This document shows, piece by piece, positions 1 to 8,812 of a stretch of DNA of 20,228 nucleotides (the first letter of the stretch is position 1; each line of letters starts with the position of its first letter). The notes under the pieces are model-generated. The model did no database searches and had not been told where the DNA came from. It worked only from the letters and a program-made list of their open reading frames with translations. A program made the position numbers and the translations under genes. The stretch is from Bacilli bacterium (GTDB lineage Bacteria; Bacillota_I; Bacilli_A; RF39; UBA660): positions 1-20,228 of the forward strand of contig JAAWSW010000021.1 in NCBI GenBank assembly GCA_022801735.1, read 5' to 3'.

Positions 1-23
1 CCCCCCCCCCCCTACTTTGTCAA
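1..23 (-). promoter_or_regulatory. Candidate minus-strand promoter with a poly-G spacer, cut by the window edge
   Basis: Read on the minus strand, a perfect -35 hexamer TTGACA (18-23) is followed by AAGTA and at least 12 G (12 down to 1). That is exactly 17 nt, so a -10 box would begin just beyond the edge. It lies downstream of the parC terminator, so it would serve a gene to the left of the window. The -10 is not visible and the tract may be longer than shown, so the call is tentative. An assembly or contig-end artefact is the main alternative. Confidence 0.4.
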
Positions 24-43
24 TACTTTGGCGGGTTTTAAAC

Positions 44-70
44 AAAAAAAGATAGAAATTAATCTATCTT
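44..70 (-). terminator. Intrinsic terminator of parE-parC
   Basis: The minus-strand hairpin has a perfect 8-bp stem AAGATAGA/TCTATCTT (63-70 with 49-56) and a 6-nt loop, followed by a T run (complement of 44-50). The stem begins inside the last codons of parC and contains its stop codon. Confidence 0.85.
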
Positions 71-2542
71 AAGTTCTCCTAAAAAATCATCTATAGTCAT
101 TATTTGTTCATCTACTTTATCTAAAGAAACATCTATTTCTTGTTCTTTTTCTTCAGTAATGTTGGTTTTTATAAATGAATCTTCTATTTGATTTTTACTT
201 ATTGTACTTCCTGTTTGATAACGATCACATATTGGAAGTTCAGTTATTTTTAAATAATTTATTTCATCGGTTACTAAACCTAGTTCTACTTTGTTTTTTA
301 TTATAAAACTATTTATGATTTTGTATGGATTTGTTTTCACATCTCTAACTACTTGAACACCTTTTCTGGCTCTTGATGTTATTTCAAATTCTTCTAATTT
401 TATTCTTTTAGCAGTATTTTTATCTGTTATAATAGCCAAATAATGTGAATCAGTAAAACTATGTCCACTTATTACTTCATCTTCTTTTAGATTAATGGCT
501 TTTACTCCACTTCCTCTAAGTCCAGTAACTGGAACTTCTTCTGTCATATATCTTAAACCAAAACCGTTTTTAGTTGTAATGAATATTTCTTTATTTGCAA
601 TTTCTGCACTTACAACTTTGTCATCGCCTTTTAATTTCATTAGATTTACTGGTTTTGAATATCTTTGAACTTTGAAGTCTGCTAGATTTGTTTGTTTTAC
701 CATACCATTTTTTGTAAATGTTAGGAAATTTATTTTATCATTAAAATCGTTTGTTAAATAAGTATTTACTATTGTTTCATCTGAACTTATTTTTATTATA
801 TTGCTTATATGTTTTCCTAAGTCTTTCCATTTTAAATCTGGAAGTTCATGAACTGGTACATATAAGAAATTTCCTAAACTTGTAAATAGGATTAATGTAT
901 CCATAGTATTGGCTTCATAAAGACCTAAACAATAGTCTTTATCTTTTAATCCAGTTTCTTCATCAGAGGCTCCATAACTTCTTGTTGATGTACGTTTAAC
1001 GTATCCTTCTTTTGTAACTACGACTATACAGTCTTCTTTTGGTATAAGGGCGGTATTGTCTATTTTCACTTCAGTTACTTCATCTTTAATTTCTGTTTTT
1101 CTTGGAGTTGCGTATTCTTTTTTTATTAATTTTAATTCTGTTTTCATTACATGTTTTAATGCTTCTTCATTTTCTAAGATGTTTGTCCATATAGTGATTC
1201 TATTTTTTAACTCTTCAAATTCGGCTTGCAATTCGGTAACATCAGTATTAGTTAATTTATATAATTGTAAGGTTACGATTGCATCTGCTTGAATTTTCGT
1301 AAATTCATATTTATCTTGTAAGTTTTGAATAGCGTCTGCTTTGTTTTTTGATGCTCTTATGGTTTTGATTACTTCATCTAAAATTGATAAGGCTTTTATT
1401 AAACCTTCAATTATATGCATTCTTGCTTTATCTTTATTTAAATCAAATTCAGTTCTTTTGGTAATTACTTCTCTTTGATGTTTAATATAAGCATCTAGTA
1501 TTTCTAAAAGTCCTAGTGTTACTGGTCTTCTATTTACAATTGCAACCATATTATAGTTATACGAAACCATCATGTCTGTATTTTTTAATAAGTAGTTTTC
1601 TACTAATTCTTCATTAGCACCTTTTTTTAGATCGATGGCTATTTGAAGTCCATTACGGTCTGATTCGTCTCTTACTTCAGCAATACCTTCTACTTTTTTG
1701 TCGATTCTGATATCATCTATTTTCTTTACTAGTAAGGCTTTATTTACTTCATATGGTATTTCTGAGATTATTATTTGTCTTTTGTTTTTTGGTCCCTCAA
1801 TGGTATATTTACATTTAACGTTAACTTTACCTCTACCTTTTGTGAAGGCTTCTCTTATGCCTTTTATTCCTTCGGCTACTCCGCCTGTTGGAAAGTCTGG
1901 ACCTTTTATAATATCTAATATTGTATCTAAATGACAGTTTGGACTATCTATTCTTTTTATTGTAGCGTCGATTACTTCACCTAAGTTGTGTGGTGGAATG
2001 TTTGTAGCATATCCAGCACTTATACCTGTTGCCCCATTTACTAAAAGGTTTGGATATTTTGCTGGTAGTACGGTTGGTTCTAGTAATGTATCATCGTAGT
2101 TTAAACTCATTAATACAGTTTCTTTATTAATGTCTTTTAGTAGTTCTCCTGCTACTTTTGATAGTCTGGCTTCGGTGTAACGCATTGCAGCGGCACCATC
2201 ACCATCCATTGAACCATTATTTCCTTGCATTTCTACATAGCAAAGATTGTTTTTCCACCATTGACTCATTCTGACTAAAGCGTCATATATACTTGAGTCT
2301 CCATGTGGGTGGTAGAACCCCATAATATTACCAACGGCTTTGGCTGATTTTTTTGTTGGTTTATCATAGGTATTACCATCTTTATACATTGCATATAATA
2401 TTCTTCTTTGAACTGGTTTTAATCCATCTCTAACATCTGGAAGGGCTCTATCTTGAATGATTGTTTTGGCATATCTACCAAAACTTTCACCCATGATGTC
2501 TTCTAAAGAATAATCATATATCTTTTTTACTATTTCGTTCAT
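59..2542 (-). CDS. parC: DNA topoisomerase IV subunit A
   Basis: This is the DNA-cleaving subunit of topoisomerase IV, which works with ParE to decatenate daughter chromosomes. The 827-residue length is normal. The N-terminal winged-helix part shows DRALPDVRDGLKPVQRRIL (31-49) and the catalytic tyrosine Tyr122 in AAMRYTEARL. The quinolone-resistance region HPHGDSSIYD has Ser83, Ser84 and Asp87 (E. coli GyrA numbering happens to coincide), which is the usual susceptible configuration. The C-terminal beta-pinwheel lacks the intact GyrA box and has SRARKGV instead, which favours ParC over GyrA. It lies 9 bp downstream of parE, and its ribosome site (AGGTAG) overlaps the parE stop, so the two are co-transcribed and probably translationally coupled. 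Confidence 0.95.
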   Translation of the reverse strand: MNEIVKKIYDYSLEDIMGESFGRYAKTIIQDRALPDVRDGLKPVQRRILYAMYKDGNTYDKPTKKSAKAVGNIMGFYHPHGDSSIYDALVRMSQWWKNNLCYVEMQGNNGSMDGDGAAAMRYTEARLSKVAGELLKDINKETVLMSLNYDDTLLEPTVLPAKYPNLLVNGATGISAGYATNIPPHNLGEVIDATIKRIDSPNCHLDTILDIIKGPDFPTGGVAEGIKGIREAFTKGRGKVNVKCKYTIEGPKNKRQIIISEIPYEVNKALLVKKIDDIRIDKKVEGIAEVRDESDRNGLQIAIDLKKGANEELVENYLLKNTDMMVSYNYNMVAIVNRRPVTLGLLEILDAYIKHQREVITKRTEFDLNKDKARMHIIEGLIKALSILDEVIKTIRASKNKADAIQNLQDKYEFTKIQADAIVTLQLYKLTNTDVTELQAEFEELKNRITIWTNILENEEALKHVMKTELKLIKKEYATPRKTEIKDEVTEVKIDNTALIPKEDCIVVVTKEGYVKRTSTRSYGASDEETGLKDKDYCLGLYEANTMDTLILFTSLGNFLYVPVHELPDLKWKDLGKHISNIIKISSDETIVNTYLTNDFNDKINFLTFTKNGMVKQTNLADFKVQRYSKPVNLMKLKGDDKVVSAEIANKEIFITTKNGFGLRYMTEEVPVTGLRGSGVKAINLKEDEVISGHSFTDSHYLAIITDKNTAKRIKLEEFEITSRARKGVQVVRDVKTNPYKIINSFIIKNKVELGLVTDEINYLKITELPICDRYQTGSTISKNQIEDSFIKTNITEEKEQEIDVSLDKVDEQIMTIDDFLGELKID

Positions 2543-2551
2543 TCTATCTAC

Positions 2552-4459
2552 CTACATTTCATAATTGTCTTCTAGTGTGAATTCGACGTTTTCTTCTATC
2601 CATTCTTTTCTTGGTTCAACATTATCGCCCATTAATACGCTTACACGTTTTTCGGCAAGTGATGCATCTGTTAAATTTACTTTTATTAAGTTACGTTTTT
2701 CTGGATCCATTGTTGTTTCCCAAAGTTGTTCGGCATCCATTTCTCCAAGTCCTTTATATCTTTGTTTTTCTAGTTTTACTTTTGTATTTTTTCTTATTTC
2801 CTCTGCTTCTTTATCATCCCATGCATATCCATGTATTTTGTTCCCATTTTTTAAGGCATATAGAGGTGGCATGGCGATATATAAATGTCCATGTTCGATT
2901 AATGGTTTCATATATCTATAGAAGAATGTTAATAATAATATTTGAATATGGGCTCCATCATCATCGGCATCGGTCATGATGATTACTTTATCATAGTTAC
3001 AATCTTTTATGTCAAAGTCACTTCCGATTCCAGCACCTATTGTATGAATCATGGTATTTATTTCGTTATTGGCTAAAACATCGGTAAGACTTGCTTTTTC
3101 TGTATTTATTACTTTTCCTCTTAGTGGAAGGATTGCTTGGAATTTTCTATCTCTTCCTTGTTTAGCAGAACCTCCTGCTGAATCTCCTTCGACTAGGAAT
3201 AGTTCATTTTTACTTGCGTCTTTGCTTTGGGCTGGTGTAAATTTATCACTTATTGATTTTTCTTTTTTGCCTTTACCTTTTCCGTTTCTGGCTTCATCTC
3301 TGGCTTTTCTTGCTGCTTCTCTTACTTGTTTTGATTTAACCATTTTTTCTAAGATTTTAGTTGCTGATTCTTTGTTTTCTTCTAAGAAGAATGTTAGTTG
3401 TTCTGAAGCAATACTATCTACTACAGTTCTAGCAATAGGTGTTCCTAATTTTCCTTTTGTTTGTCCTTCAAATTGTAATAGTTTTTCTGGAATTTGAAGG
3501 GATATAATTGCAGTTAGTCCTTCTCTAGTATCTGGACCTTCTAAATTTTTATCTTTTGGTTTTAGAAAGCCATTATTTCTAGCATATTCATTAAATACTC
3601 TAGTAAAAGCAGTTTTTAAACCTACTTCATGAGTTCCTCCATCACCTGTTTTTACGTTGTTTACGAATGATATTATATTATCTGAATATGTATCTGTATA
3701 TTGAAAGGCTACTTCGACATTGATGCCTTCTTTCATTCCTTCGAAATCTACTACTTTATGTAGTTCTTTTTTATCTTCATTTAAGTATTCAACAAATGAG
3801 TTTAATCCTTTTTCATAATGATATATTTCTTGTTTGTCATCGGCTTCATCGATTACTTCTATTGTTAAGTTTTTAAGTAGAAAAGCACTTTCTTGCATTC
3901 TTTCACAAATGGTTGTAAATGAAAATTGCGTAGTTGAAAAAATTGTATCGTCTGGCATAAAATGAACCTTAGTACCTGTTCTATTGGTTGTACCTATTTT
4001 TTGAAGTGGTACTGCAGTATGTCCTCCGTTTTCAAAACGGATATATTGTTCATATCCATCTCTTTTGATTGTTACTTCCATCCATTTTGATAAAGCGTTT
4101 ACTACTGAACCACCAACTCCGTGTAATCCTCCTGATACTTTATATCCTGAGGTTTCAAATTTACCACCAGCATGAAGTACTGTATATATTACTTCTGGTG
4201 TTGATTTTCCACTAGCATGAGTTCCAGTTGGAACACCTCTTCCTTGGTCTTCTACACTAATACTACCATCAGCATGAATTATAACTTTTATTTTACTTCC
4301 ATATCCGTTTATTACTTCATCTATTGAATTGTCGACAATTTCCCATACTAAATGATGAAGTCCTCTTTTATCTGTAGACCCAATATACATTCCAGGTCTT
4401 TTTCTTACTGCTTCTAATCCTTCTAATATTTTAATTGAGTTTTCATCATACTTTACCAT
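2552..4459 (-). CDS. parE: DNA topoisomerase IV subunit B (ATPase)
   Basis: This is the ATPase subunit of topoisomerase IV. The 635-residue protein has the GHKL ATPase domain first (general base Glu40 in VWEIVDN, glycine-rich GGLHGVG at 110-116), then the transducer domain with the QTK loop (QTKGKLGT, 333-340). The TOPRIM domain follows, with EGDSAGG (424-430) and the metal-binding DADDDGAH (497-504; DADTDGAH is more usual). The C-terminal RYKGLGEM motif is present. The STDKRGLHHLVWEIVDNS signature and the pairing with parC separate it from GyrB. The start is supported by AAGGTGAT six bases upstream of ATG and by a strong promoter about 30 bp further up. Confidence 0.95.
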   Translation of the reverse strand: MVKYDENSIKILEGLEAVRKRPGMYIGSTDKRGLHHLVWEIVDNSIDEVINGYGSKIKVIIHADGSISVEDQGRGVPTGTHASGKSTPEVIYTVLHAGGKFETSGYKVSGGLHGVGGSVVNALSKWMEVTIKRDGYEQYIRFENGGHTAVPLQKIGTTNRTGTKVHFMPDDTIFSTTQFSFTTICERMQESAFLLKNLTIEVIDEADDKQEIYHYEKGLNSFVEYLNEDKKELHKVVDFEGMKEGINVEVAFQYTDTYSDNIISFVNNVKTGDGGTHEVGLKTAFTRVFNEYARNNGFLKPKDKNLEGPDTREGLTAIISLQIPEKLLQFEGQTKGKLGTPIARTVVDSIASEQLTFFLEENKESATKILEKMVKSKQVREAARKARDEARNGKGKGKKEKSISDKFTPAQSKDASKNELFLVEGDSAGGSAKQGRDRKFQAILPLRGKVINTEKASLTDVLANNEINTMIHTIGAGIGSDFDIKDCNYDKVIIMTDADDDGAHIQILLLTFFYRYMKPLIEHGHLYIAMPPLYALKNGNKIHGYAWDDKEAEEIRKNTKVKLEKQRYKGLGEMDAEQLWETTMDPEKRNLIKVNLTDASLAEKRVSVLMGDNVEPRKEWIEENVEFTLEDNYEM

Positions 4460-4488
4460 GTTATCACCTTATATCATTCTATCAGAAA

Positions 4489-4517
4489 ATAATATGTAAA
4501 GCAAATGAAAATGTCAA
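4489..4517 (-). promoter_or_regulatory. parE-parC promoter
   Basis: On the minus strand, TTGACA (4512-4517), a 17-bp spacer and TATTAT (4489-4494) form a near-consensus sigma-A promoter. The predicted start is about 4482, giving a roughly 23-nt leader before the parE ATG. Confidence 0.85.
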
Positions 4518-4534
4518 AAAACGTTAATATATAA

Positions 4535-4560
4535 AGAAAAAACCTAATATTAGGTTTTAT
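4535..4560 (-). terminator. Intrinsic terminator after the surface-protein cluster
   Basis: A perfect 20-nt palindrome (4539-4558, arms AAAACCTA/TAGGTTTT around ATAT) lies just past the stop of the 553-residue gene. On the minus strand it is followed by a T-rich stretch. It separates the surface-protein genes from the parE promoter. Confidence 0.8.
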
Positions 4561-4571
4561 TATTTTTAAAT

Positions 4572-6233
4572 TTATTTTGAAACTACTATGTATGGATTAT
4601 TACTTGTTCCTTCTCCTACTAAATTAATATTATCATTTAAGTATATAACTGGATGCACTCCATAACTGAATCGTGCGCCATCGTAATTAAAAGTACCATT
4701 GGTATCTATACGCCATACACTGCTATAACTTCCAGAATAAGGAGCAATAGTCCTATATGCCTCATTTGTATATAAATAATTATTATTTCTACATACAGTT
4801 TGTTTACCAGCATAAAAATCAGTACACTGAGAATCAAGACTTGCTCTTATATAATCTGTTGCATTGATTAACCCAACTTTACCTCTCCATTTATATGCTT
4901 TTTCTTGAGAAATGTCAGTGGCTAAACTTTGTCCACTAGTGGAATTTAATGATCCAACATTCCATAAATGATTATTTACCATATTTTGATTTTGAATATT
5001 TAATGTATTATACCAAGTTTCATTTAGATAAGTATTTAAATATGCCTCTGTAGAAGGTAAATTATATGTTGTGCTTTCTCCAACCTGTCGTGGAATACTT
5101 GTGATGTTGGTACCACTAGGGTTCAACAATGTTGTGTTACTTCCCCATACATTACATCCATAATATTGTGAAGGAGAACTTGTATAACAGTAATCTGTTG
5201 AAGTTCGTGAATACCTTGTTCCACGAGTGGAACTTGATTCTGTGACTCCAGGGATATTTGTAGCATATCCAGGATCATATGTCATTTGTTCTAAGTTACT
5301 AGTCTTCCAAATTTTTAAAGTTCCCTCTGTTTCTATAGCGATTATTCTATATATATCCTCACCAAATTGAACATAATTATCCGGATTTGTTCCTCTATAA
5401 ATATATCTACCCGATTCACTAGAATCTGGATACAAACCATCGCCTGTAGTTGTTATCTTACTTTTTAAATCAGTTATTGTTATTGGTGTTTGAACCATTA
5501 CATTAAATGTTCCCTCTGTTTCCTTTGTTCCATTTATAACAATAGCTTTTAATAGTCCGCTTTGGGTAAAGGTTATTTTTTGCATAGATGAAGTTACTGT
5601 TACTGGCTCATTATCATCCTTTATATATGAACATGTATAAACTCCATTACAACCTTTGGGAAATACTATTGTAACTGTTTTAGGATAGGTTCCCTCCTCA
5701 ATAAACTTGGGTTCATTTATTGTCATTTGTCCTGATCCTTGGCTAAAATCTAATGATAAAGTAATATTTGAAACCGTTTGATTTGGCTGAACTGTTATAT
5801 TGGAATTATATTCCACTTTTATAGTTATTGTTTTTTCTTCATCTACATTTAAGGTATCACCCTCGTCTAATCCGTTTTTACTAATAATTATTGCTTCATT
5901 ATTCGAATCAGTTAAGGTTATTTTATCTAATTTTGCATTTAGGTTTCCTCTATTTTCTATTGTTACATCATACTCAATAGAATCTCCTGGACTTACTAGG
6001 TTTGTTTTTAATGTGGCTGTTAATGCTTCCCATTTGGGTTCTTCTTTATTACTTGCACTTCCTACTATGTTTTTACTTACTACATTTGTTATTAATATAT
6101 TCCAGTTACTTCCTATTGTACTTGTTCCTTTTATGTTTAATATACTACTAAAGGCTGCATATCCTACTGCCATTAATAGTACTACTGCGCATAAACTTCC
6201 TATTATTATATTATTTTTCTTTTTTTGTGACAT
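4572..6233 (-). CDS. TasA-like secreted surface protein with C-terminal DUF6273-like module
   Basis: Predicted secreted or surface-anchored protein, 553 residues, function unproven. A basic N-terminus (KKK) and a hydrophobic segment (about 9-27) ending GYAAF resemble the SipW-dependent signal of TasA, which ends TWAAF. Residues about 45-165 form a beta-rich domain with the SPGDSIEYDVTIENRGNL region typical of TasA/camelysin-like proteins. Residues 168-250 are an extra beta module (TYPKTVTIVFP...TCSYIKDD) that only this paralogue has; it faintly recalls chitobiase-C-terminal or Ig-like repeats. Residues about 265-553 form a module with YIYRGTNPDNYVQF, KWRGKVGLINATDYI and a final GEGTSNNPYIV, resembling DUF6273. 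The ribosome site is GAGGGAG. It is the last gene of the cluster, followed by a terminator. Confidence 0.75.
   Translation of the reverse strand: MSQKKKNNIIIGSLCAVVLLMAVGYAAFSSILNIKGTSTIGSNWNILITNVVSKNIVGSASNKEEPKWEALTATLKTNLVSPGDSIEYDVTIENRGNLNAKLDKITLTDSNNEAIIISKNGLDEGDTLNVDEEKTITIKVEYNSNITVQPNQTVSNITLSLDFSQGSGQMTINEPKFIEEGTYPKTVTIVFPKGCNGVYTCSYIKDDNEPVTVTSSMQKITFTQSGLLKAIVINGTKETEGTFNVMVQTPITITDLKSKITTTGDGLYPDSSESGRYIYRGTNPDNYVQFGEDIYRIIAIETEGTLKIWKTSNLEQMTYDPGYATNIPGVTESSSTRGTRYSRTSTDYCYTSSPSQYYGCNVWGSNTTLLNPSGTNITSIPRQVGESTTYNLPSTEAYLNTYLNETWYNTLNIQNQNMVNNHLWNVGSLNSTSGQSLATDISQEKAYKWRGKVGLINATDYIRASLDSQCTDFYAGKQTVCRNNNYLYTNEAYRTIAPYSGSYSSVWRIDTNGTFNYDGARFSYGVHPVIYLNDNINLVGEGTSNNPYIVVSK
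6147..6233 (-). repeat. Conserved signal-segment repeat, copy 1 of 4
   Basis: The first 29 codons are nearly identical in DNA, including most synonymous positions, to the 5' ends of the paralogues at 7185-7271, 8695-8781 and 9674-9760. In this copy and the one at 9674-9760, high similarity continues to about codon 110. Confidence 0.8.
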
Positions 6234-6276
6234 TTTGCACTCCCTCTCTTATTTTTTATAATGCCTATCCAATAGT

Positions 6277-6312
6277 ATTATACTTTCATTATAAAATATA
6301 TTTAGTTTACAA
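6277..6312 (-). promoter_or_regulatory. Possible weak promoter of the 553-residue gene
   Basis: The minus strand carries TTGTAA (6307-6312) and two TATAAT boxes (6288-6293 and 6277-6282). The spacers are 13 and 24 bp, so neither pair is well spaced. The segment is alignable with the better-formed promoter at 7295-7323, minus a short A run. No terminator separates this gene from the preceding one, so read-through is equally possible. Confidence 0.3.
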
Positions 6313-6320
6313 GAATTATT

Positions 6321-7271
6321 TTATCCAAAACATTGTGTAGAACCATCACTCATAAGGTCACAATCTTCTGCATCACTGTATAGATATATATCTCCTTCAG
6401 GAATTGCAAGTACACTTATATTATCATTTTCACAACGAGTTGCGGTATCTTTTATTTCACATGCATCTGTGCCAAAAAGATTTGTTAATGTTGTTTTTGT
6501 TGTTTCATATTCACCTTTGCTTAAGCAATGAAGTCCATTTTTCACAAAACATACTTCAGAGTTAGATACTTTTTCATCTACTATTGTATGTTTAATAAAA
6601 ACATTGTGACCTAGTGTATTATAGTCATCTGTTATATTATTTAAACTATCTAAAGTATCTCCAATTCTTACTTCATCCATTGAATACCTGTATACTACTT
6701 TTTCATTAGTTGGTGGGGTTATTTCACCACCATCTGTATCTTGAACAAAATTTATTGTAACTTTTGTGGTTGCTGTTGTACTTTCTGGCTGGCTTGTTAT
6801 ACTACTATCATATTCTATAGTTACTGTTATAATGGCAGAATCACCAGCATTTAATTTGTCTCCCACTTTTAGACCTGTTACTTCAAATTTTATTGCTGGA
6901 TTATCTGATGCTGTTACATTAAGATTATCTAATTTTGCATTTAATGTTCCTTCATTTAATACTGTTAAGTTATATACGACTTTATCGCCTGGTTGGTTTA
7001 AGGTTGCAGTTAAATTTGCAGTTAAATTACTATCTGCATATGTAACTGTTCCTGAAGGAACTGGTCCTTTTACTGGTCCTTTTATTCCTGTAATTACGCC
7101 TATAGTTTCTGATGTTTTTGTACTATCAAAGTGAATATTCCATTCACTTGTTATTTTTGATGTGCCATTTATATTCAGCATACTATTAAATGTTGCATAT
7201 CCTACTGCCATTAATAATACTACTGCACATAAACTTCCTATTATTATATTGTTCTTTTTCTTTTGGCTCAT
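6321..7271 (-). CDS. TasA-like secreted protein with cysteine-containing C-terminal module
   Basis: Predicted secreted protein, 316 residues. The first 25 residues are identical to the 553-residue paralogue's (SipW-type signal ending GYATF). The beta domain (about 45-178) is the most diverged of the four, with a PVKGPVPSGT insert, but keeps QPGDKVVYNLTVLNEGTLNAKLDN. The C-terminal module (about 190-316) carries six cysteines (241, 249, 271, 280, 304, 314). It aligns with that of the 315-residue paralogue at 8813-9760 through the pattern V-C-F-x6-C and the closing C-x9-C pair. The cysteines suggest disulfide-stabilised extracytoplasmic folding. Its own promoter is at 7295-7323, and the ribosome site is AGGAGAGGAAG. 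Function is unknown; a matrix or adhesive role is inferred only from the TasA resemblance. Confidence 0.7.
   Translation of the reverse strand: MSQKKKNNIIIGSLCAVVLLMAVGYATFNSMLNINGTSKITSEWNIHFDSTKTSETIGVITGIKGPVKGPVPSGTVTYADSNLTANLTATLNQPGDKVVYNLTVLNEGTLNAKLDNLNVTASDNPAIKFEVTGLKVGDKLNAGDSAIITVTIEYDSSITSQPESTTATTKVTINFVQDTDGGEITPPTNEKVVYRYSMDEVRIGDTLDSLNNITDDYNTLGHNVFIKHTIVDEKVSNSEVCFVKNGLHCLSKGEYETTKTTLTNLFGTDACEIKDTATRCENDNISVLAIPEGDIYLYSDAEDCDLMSDGSTQCFG
7185..7271 (-). repeat. Conserved signal-segment repeat, copy 2 of 4
   Basis: Same 29-codon block as in the other three paralogues. Here DNA identity drops sharply right after the signal segment, unlike the other copies, which points to a separate history for the downstream domain. 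Confidence 0.75.
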
Positions 7272-7294
7272 ACTTCCTCTCCTATCATAATTTC

Positions 7295-7323
7295 ATTATA
7301 AATGAATTTAGTTTTTTTTACAA
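7295..7323 (-). promoter_or_regulatory. Promoter of the 316-residue surface protein gene
   Basis: On the minus strand, TTGTAA (7318-7323), a 17-bp spacer containing six A, and a perfect TATAAT (7295-7300). It follows a terminator at 7344-7376, so this gene starts a new transcription unit. Confidence 0.65.
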
Positions 7324-7343
7324 TAATTATTTATTATTTCAAT

Positions 7344-7376
7344 AAAAAAAGGTTCTAAACAATAATAGAGCCTTTT
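7344..7376 (-). terminator. Intrinsic terminator inside the surface-protein cluster
   Basis: Minus-strand hairpin with an 11-bp stem (7366-7376 with 7347-7357), one C-A mismatch and an 8-nt loop, followed by seven T. It lies 29 bp past the stop of the 458-residue gene and splits the cluster into two transcription units. Confidence 0.7.
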
Positions 7377-7404
7377 ATTTATAAAACTTTTCAAATAATT
7401 TATT

Positions 7405-8781
7405 TTAATTTATTATATATGGATTATCATTTGTTCCTTCTCCTGATAATTTTATATTTGATATTAAATAAAGTGTTGGATAGATATTATAATTATGATC
7501 TACATAAAAATAATCTATACGCCCCAATTCACCTACTGACCACGCAACAGGTGAAGATGAATGTGACTGAGGTGCCATAGTCCAATAATTATCATTTTTA
7601 AATAAATAATTGTTATTTTTACATGGAAATCCACTATCTTTATAACTACCACTATACACACTTGTACATTCTGTGTTTGTACTAGCCTTTATATAATCTG
7701 TAGCATTTATTAATCCTATATTACCTCGCCATTTATATGCTGCTTCTTGTGCGAGATCTGTAGTTAGAGTCTGCCCACTTTGATAAGCCAACAAACCTAC
7801 ATTCCACAAATGTTTGTTTATTTGACTTTTAGATAATTGTGTTAATGTATTATAATAATCATTATTTAAATAAATTGATATTTGTGATTCTTCTGATGGT
7901 AATGATAATGCTGAACCTCCTATTTGCGTAGGCATGGTTGTTATATTTTCTCCTGCACTATTTAACATTGTTTTATTACTACCCCATACATTACACCCAC
8001 GTACATTATAATTACAATATGCTGCTGTTCTTACATTGGCTTCTTCAAATGCTCTAGCCCCTACACTATTATTTCTTACTATTTTTAATGTTCCATCTGA
8101 TTCTATGCTTATTATTCTCCATGTTTCATCATTAAATGTTATATAATTAGATGGACTACTACCTCTATAAATATATCTTCCAGTTTCTGTTGGGTCTTCA
8201 TATAAGCCATCTCCAGTTGTTACTACTTTGGTTATTAAATCATCAGGTGTTATAGGTTCATTTGGTGTTACTGATGTTCCTTCTTTTTGTGAGTAATCAA
8301 GTGTTACTGTAAACGTTCCTTCTGTACTTTCTGGTTGTTCTGTTACGCTTGCTAAATACTCTACTTTTACTGTTAATACTGCAGATGAACCTGCATTTAA
8401 TTCACTTCCCTCTTCTAATCCACTTGAAGTAAATTTTATTGCTGGATTATTTGAATCTGATAATGTTATCTTATCTAATACTGCATTTAAGTTTCCTCTA
8501 TTTTCTATTGTTATATCATACTCAATAGAATCTCCTGGACTTACTAAATTAGTTTTAAATGTGGCTGTTAATGCTTCCCATGTTGGTTCTTCTTTATTAC
8601 TCGCACTTCCTACTATGTTTTTACTTGTTACATTTGTTATTAATATATTCCAGTTACTTCCTATAGTACTGGTTCCTTTTATATTTAATACACTTTGAAA
8701 GGCTGCATATCCTACTGCCATTAGTAATACTACTGCACATAAACTTCCTATTATTATGTTGTTTTTCTTTCTTTGGGTCAT
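7405..8781 (-). CDS. TasA-like secreted surface protein with C-terminal DUF6273-like module
   Basis: Predicted secreted protein, 458 residues, closest in layout to the 553-residue paralogue but without its extra middle module. The signal segment ends GYAAF at 24-28. The TasA-like beta domain (about 45-165) is nearly identical to those at 4572-6233 and 8813-9760 for the first 110 residues. The C-terminal module (about 185-458) has YIYRGSSPSNYITF, a GCNVWGSN motif, KWRGNIGLINATDYI and a final GEGTNDNPYI. The last 60 residues before that end differ strongly from the paralogue in Tyr/Ser/Asn-rich positions, as expected for a surface-exposed face. It follows the 315-residue gene by 31 bp with no terminator, so both are probably transcribed from the promoter at 9818. 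Its ribosome site is AGGAGG. Confidence 0.75.
   Translation of the reverse strand: MTQRKKNNIIIGSLCAVVLLMAVGYAAFQSVLNIKGTSTIGSNWNILITNVTSKNIVGSASNKEEPTWEALTATFKTNLVSPGDSIEYDITIENRGNLNAVLDKITLSDSNNPAIKFTSSGLEEGSELNAGSSAVLTVKVEYLASVTEQPESTEGTFTVTLDYSQKEGTSVTPNEPITPDDLITKVVTTGDGLYEDPTETGRYIYRGSSPSNYITFNDETWRIISIESDGTLKIVRNNSVGARAFEEANVRTAAYCNYNVRGCNVWGSNKTMLNSAGENITTMPTQIGGSALSLPSEESQISIYLNNDYYNTLTQLSKSQINKHLWNVGLLAYQSGQTLTTDLAQEAAYKWRGNIGLINATDYIKASTNTECTSVYSGSYKDSGFPCKNNNYLFKNDNYWTMAPQSHSSSPVAWSVGELGRIDYFYVDHNYNIYPTLYLISNIKLSGEGTNDNPYIIN
8695..8781 (-). repeat. Conserved signal-segment repeat, copy 3 of 4
   Basis: Same 29-codon block as in the other paralogues, including synonymous positions. 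Confidence 0.75.
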
Positions 8782-8812
8782 ATTCTTCCTCCTCTTGTAT
8801 TAACTATTCATC

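Noticed and set aside
7405..8781. Diversity-generating retroelement target in the variable C-terminal face of the DUF6273-like proteins
   Set aside because: No reverse transcriptase, template repeat or adenine-biased substitution pattern is seen; ordinary divergence explains the differences.
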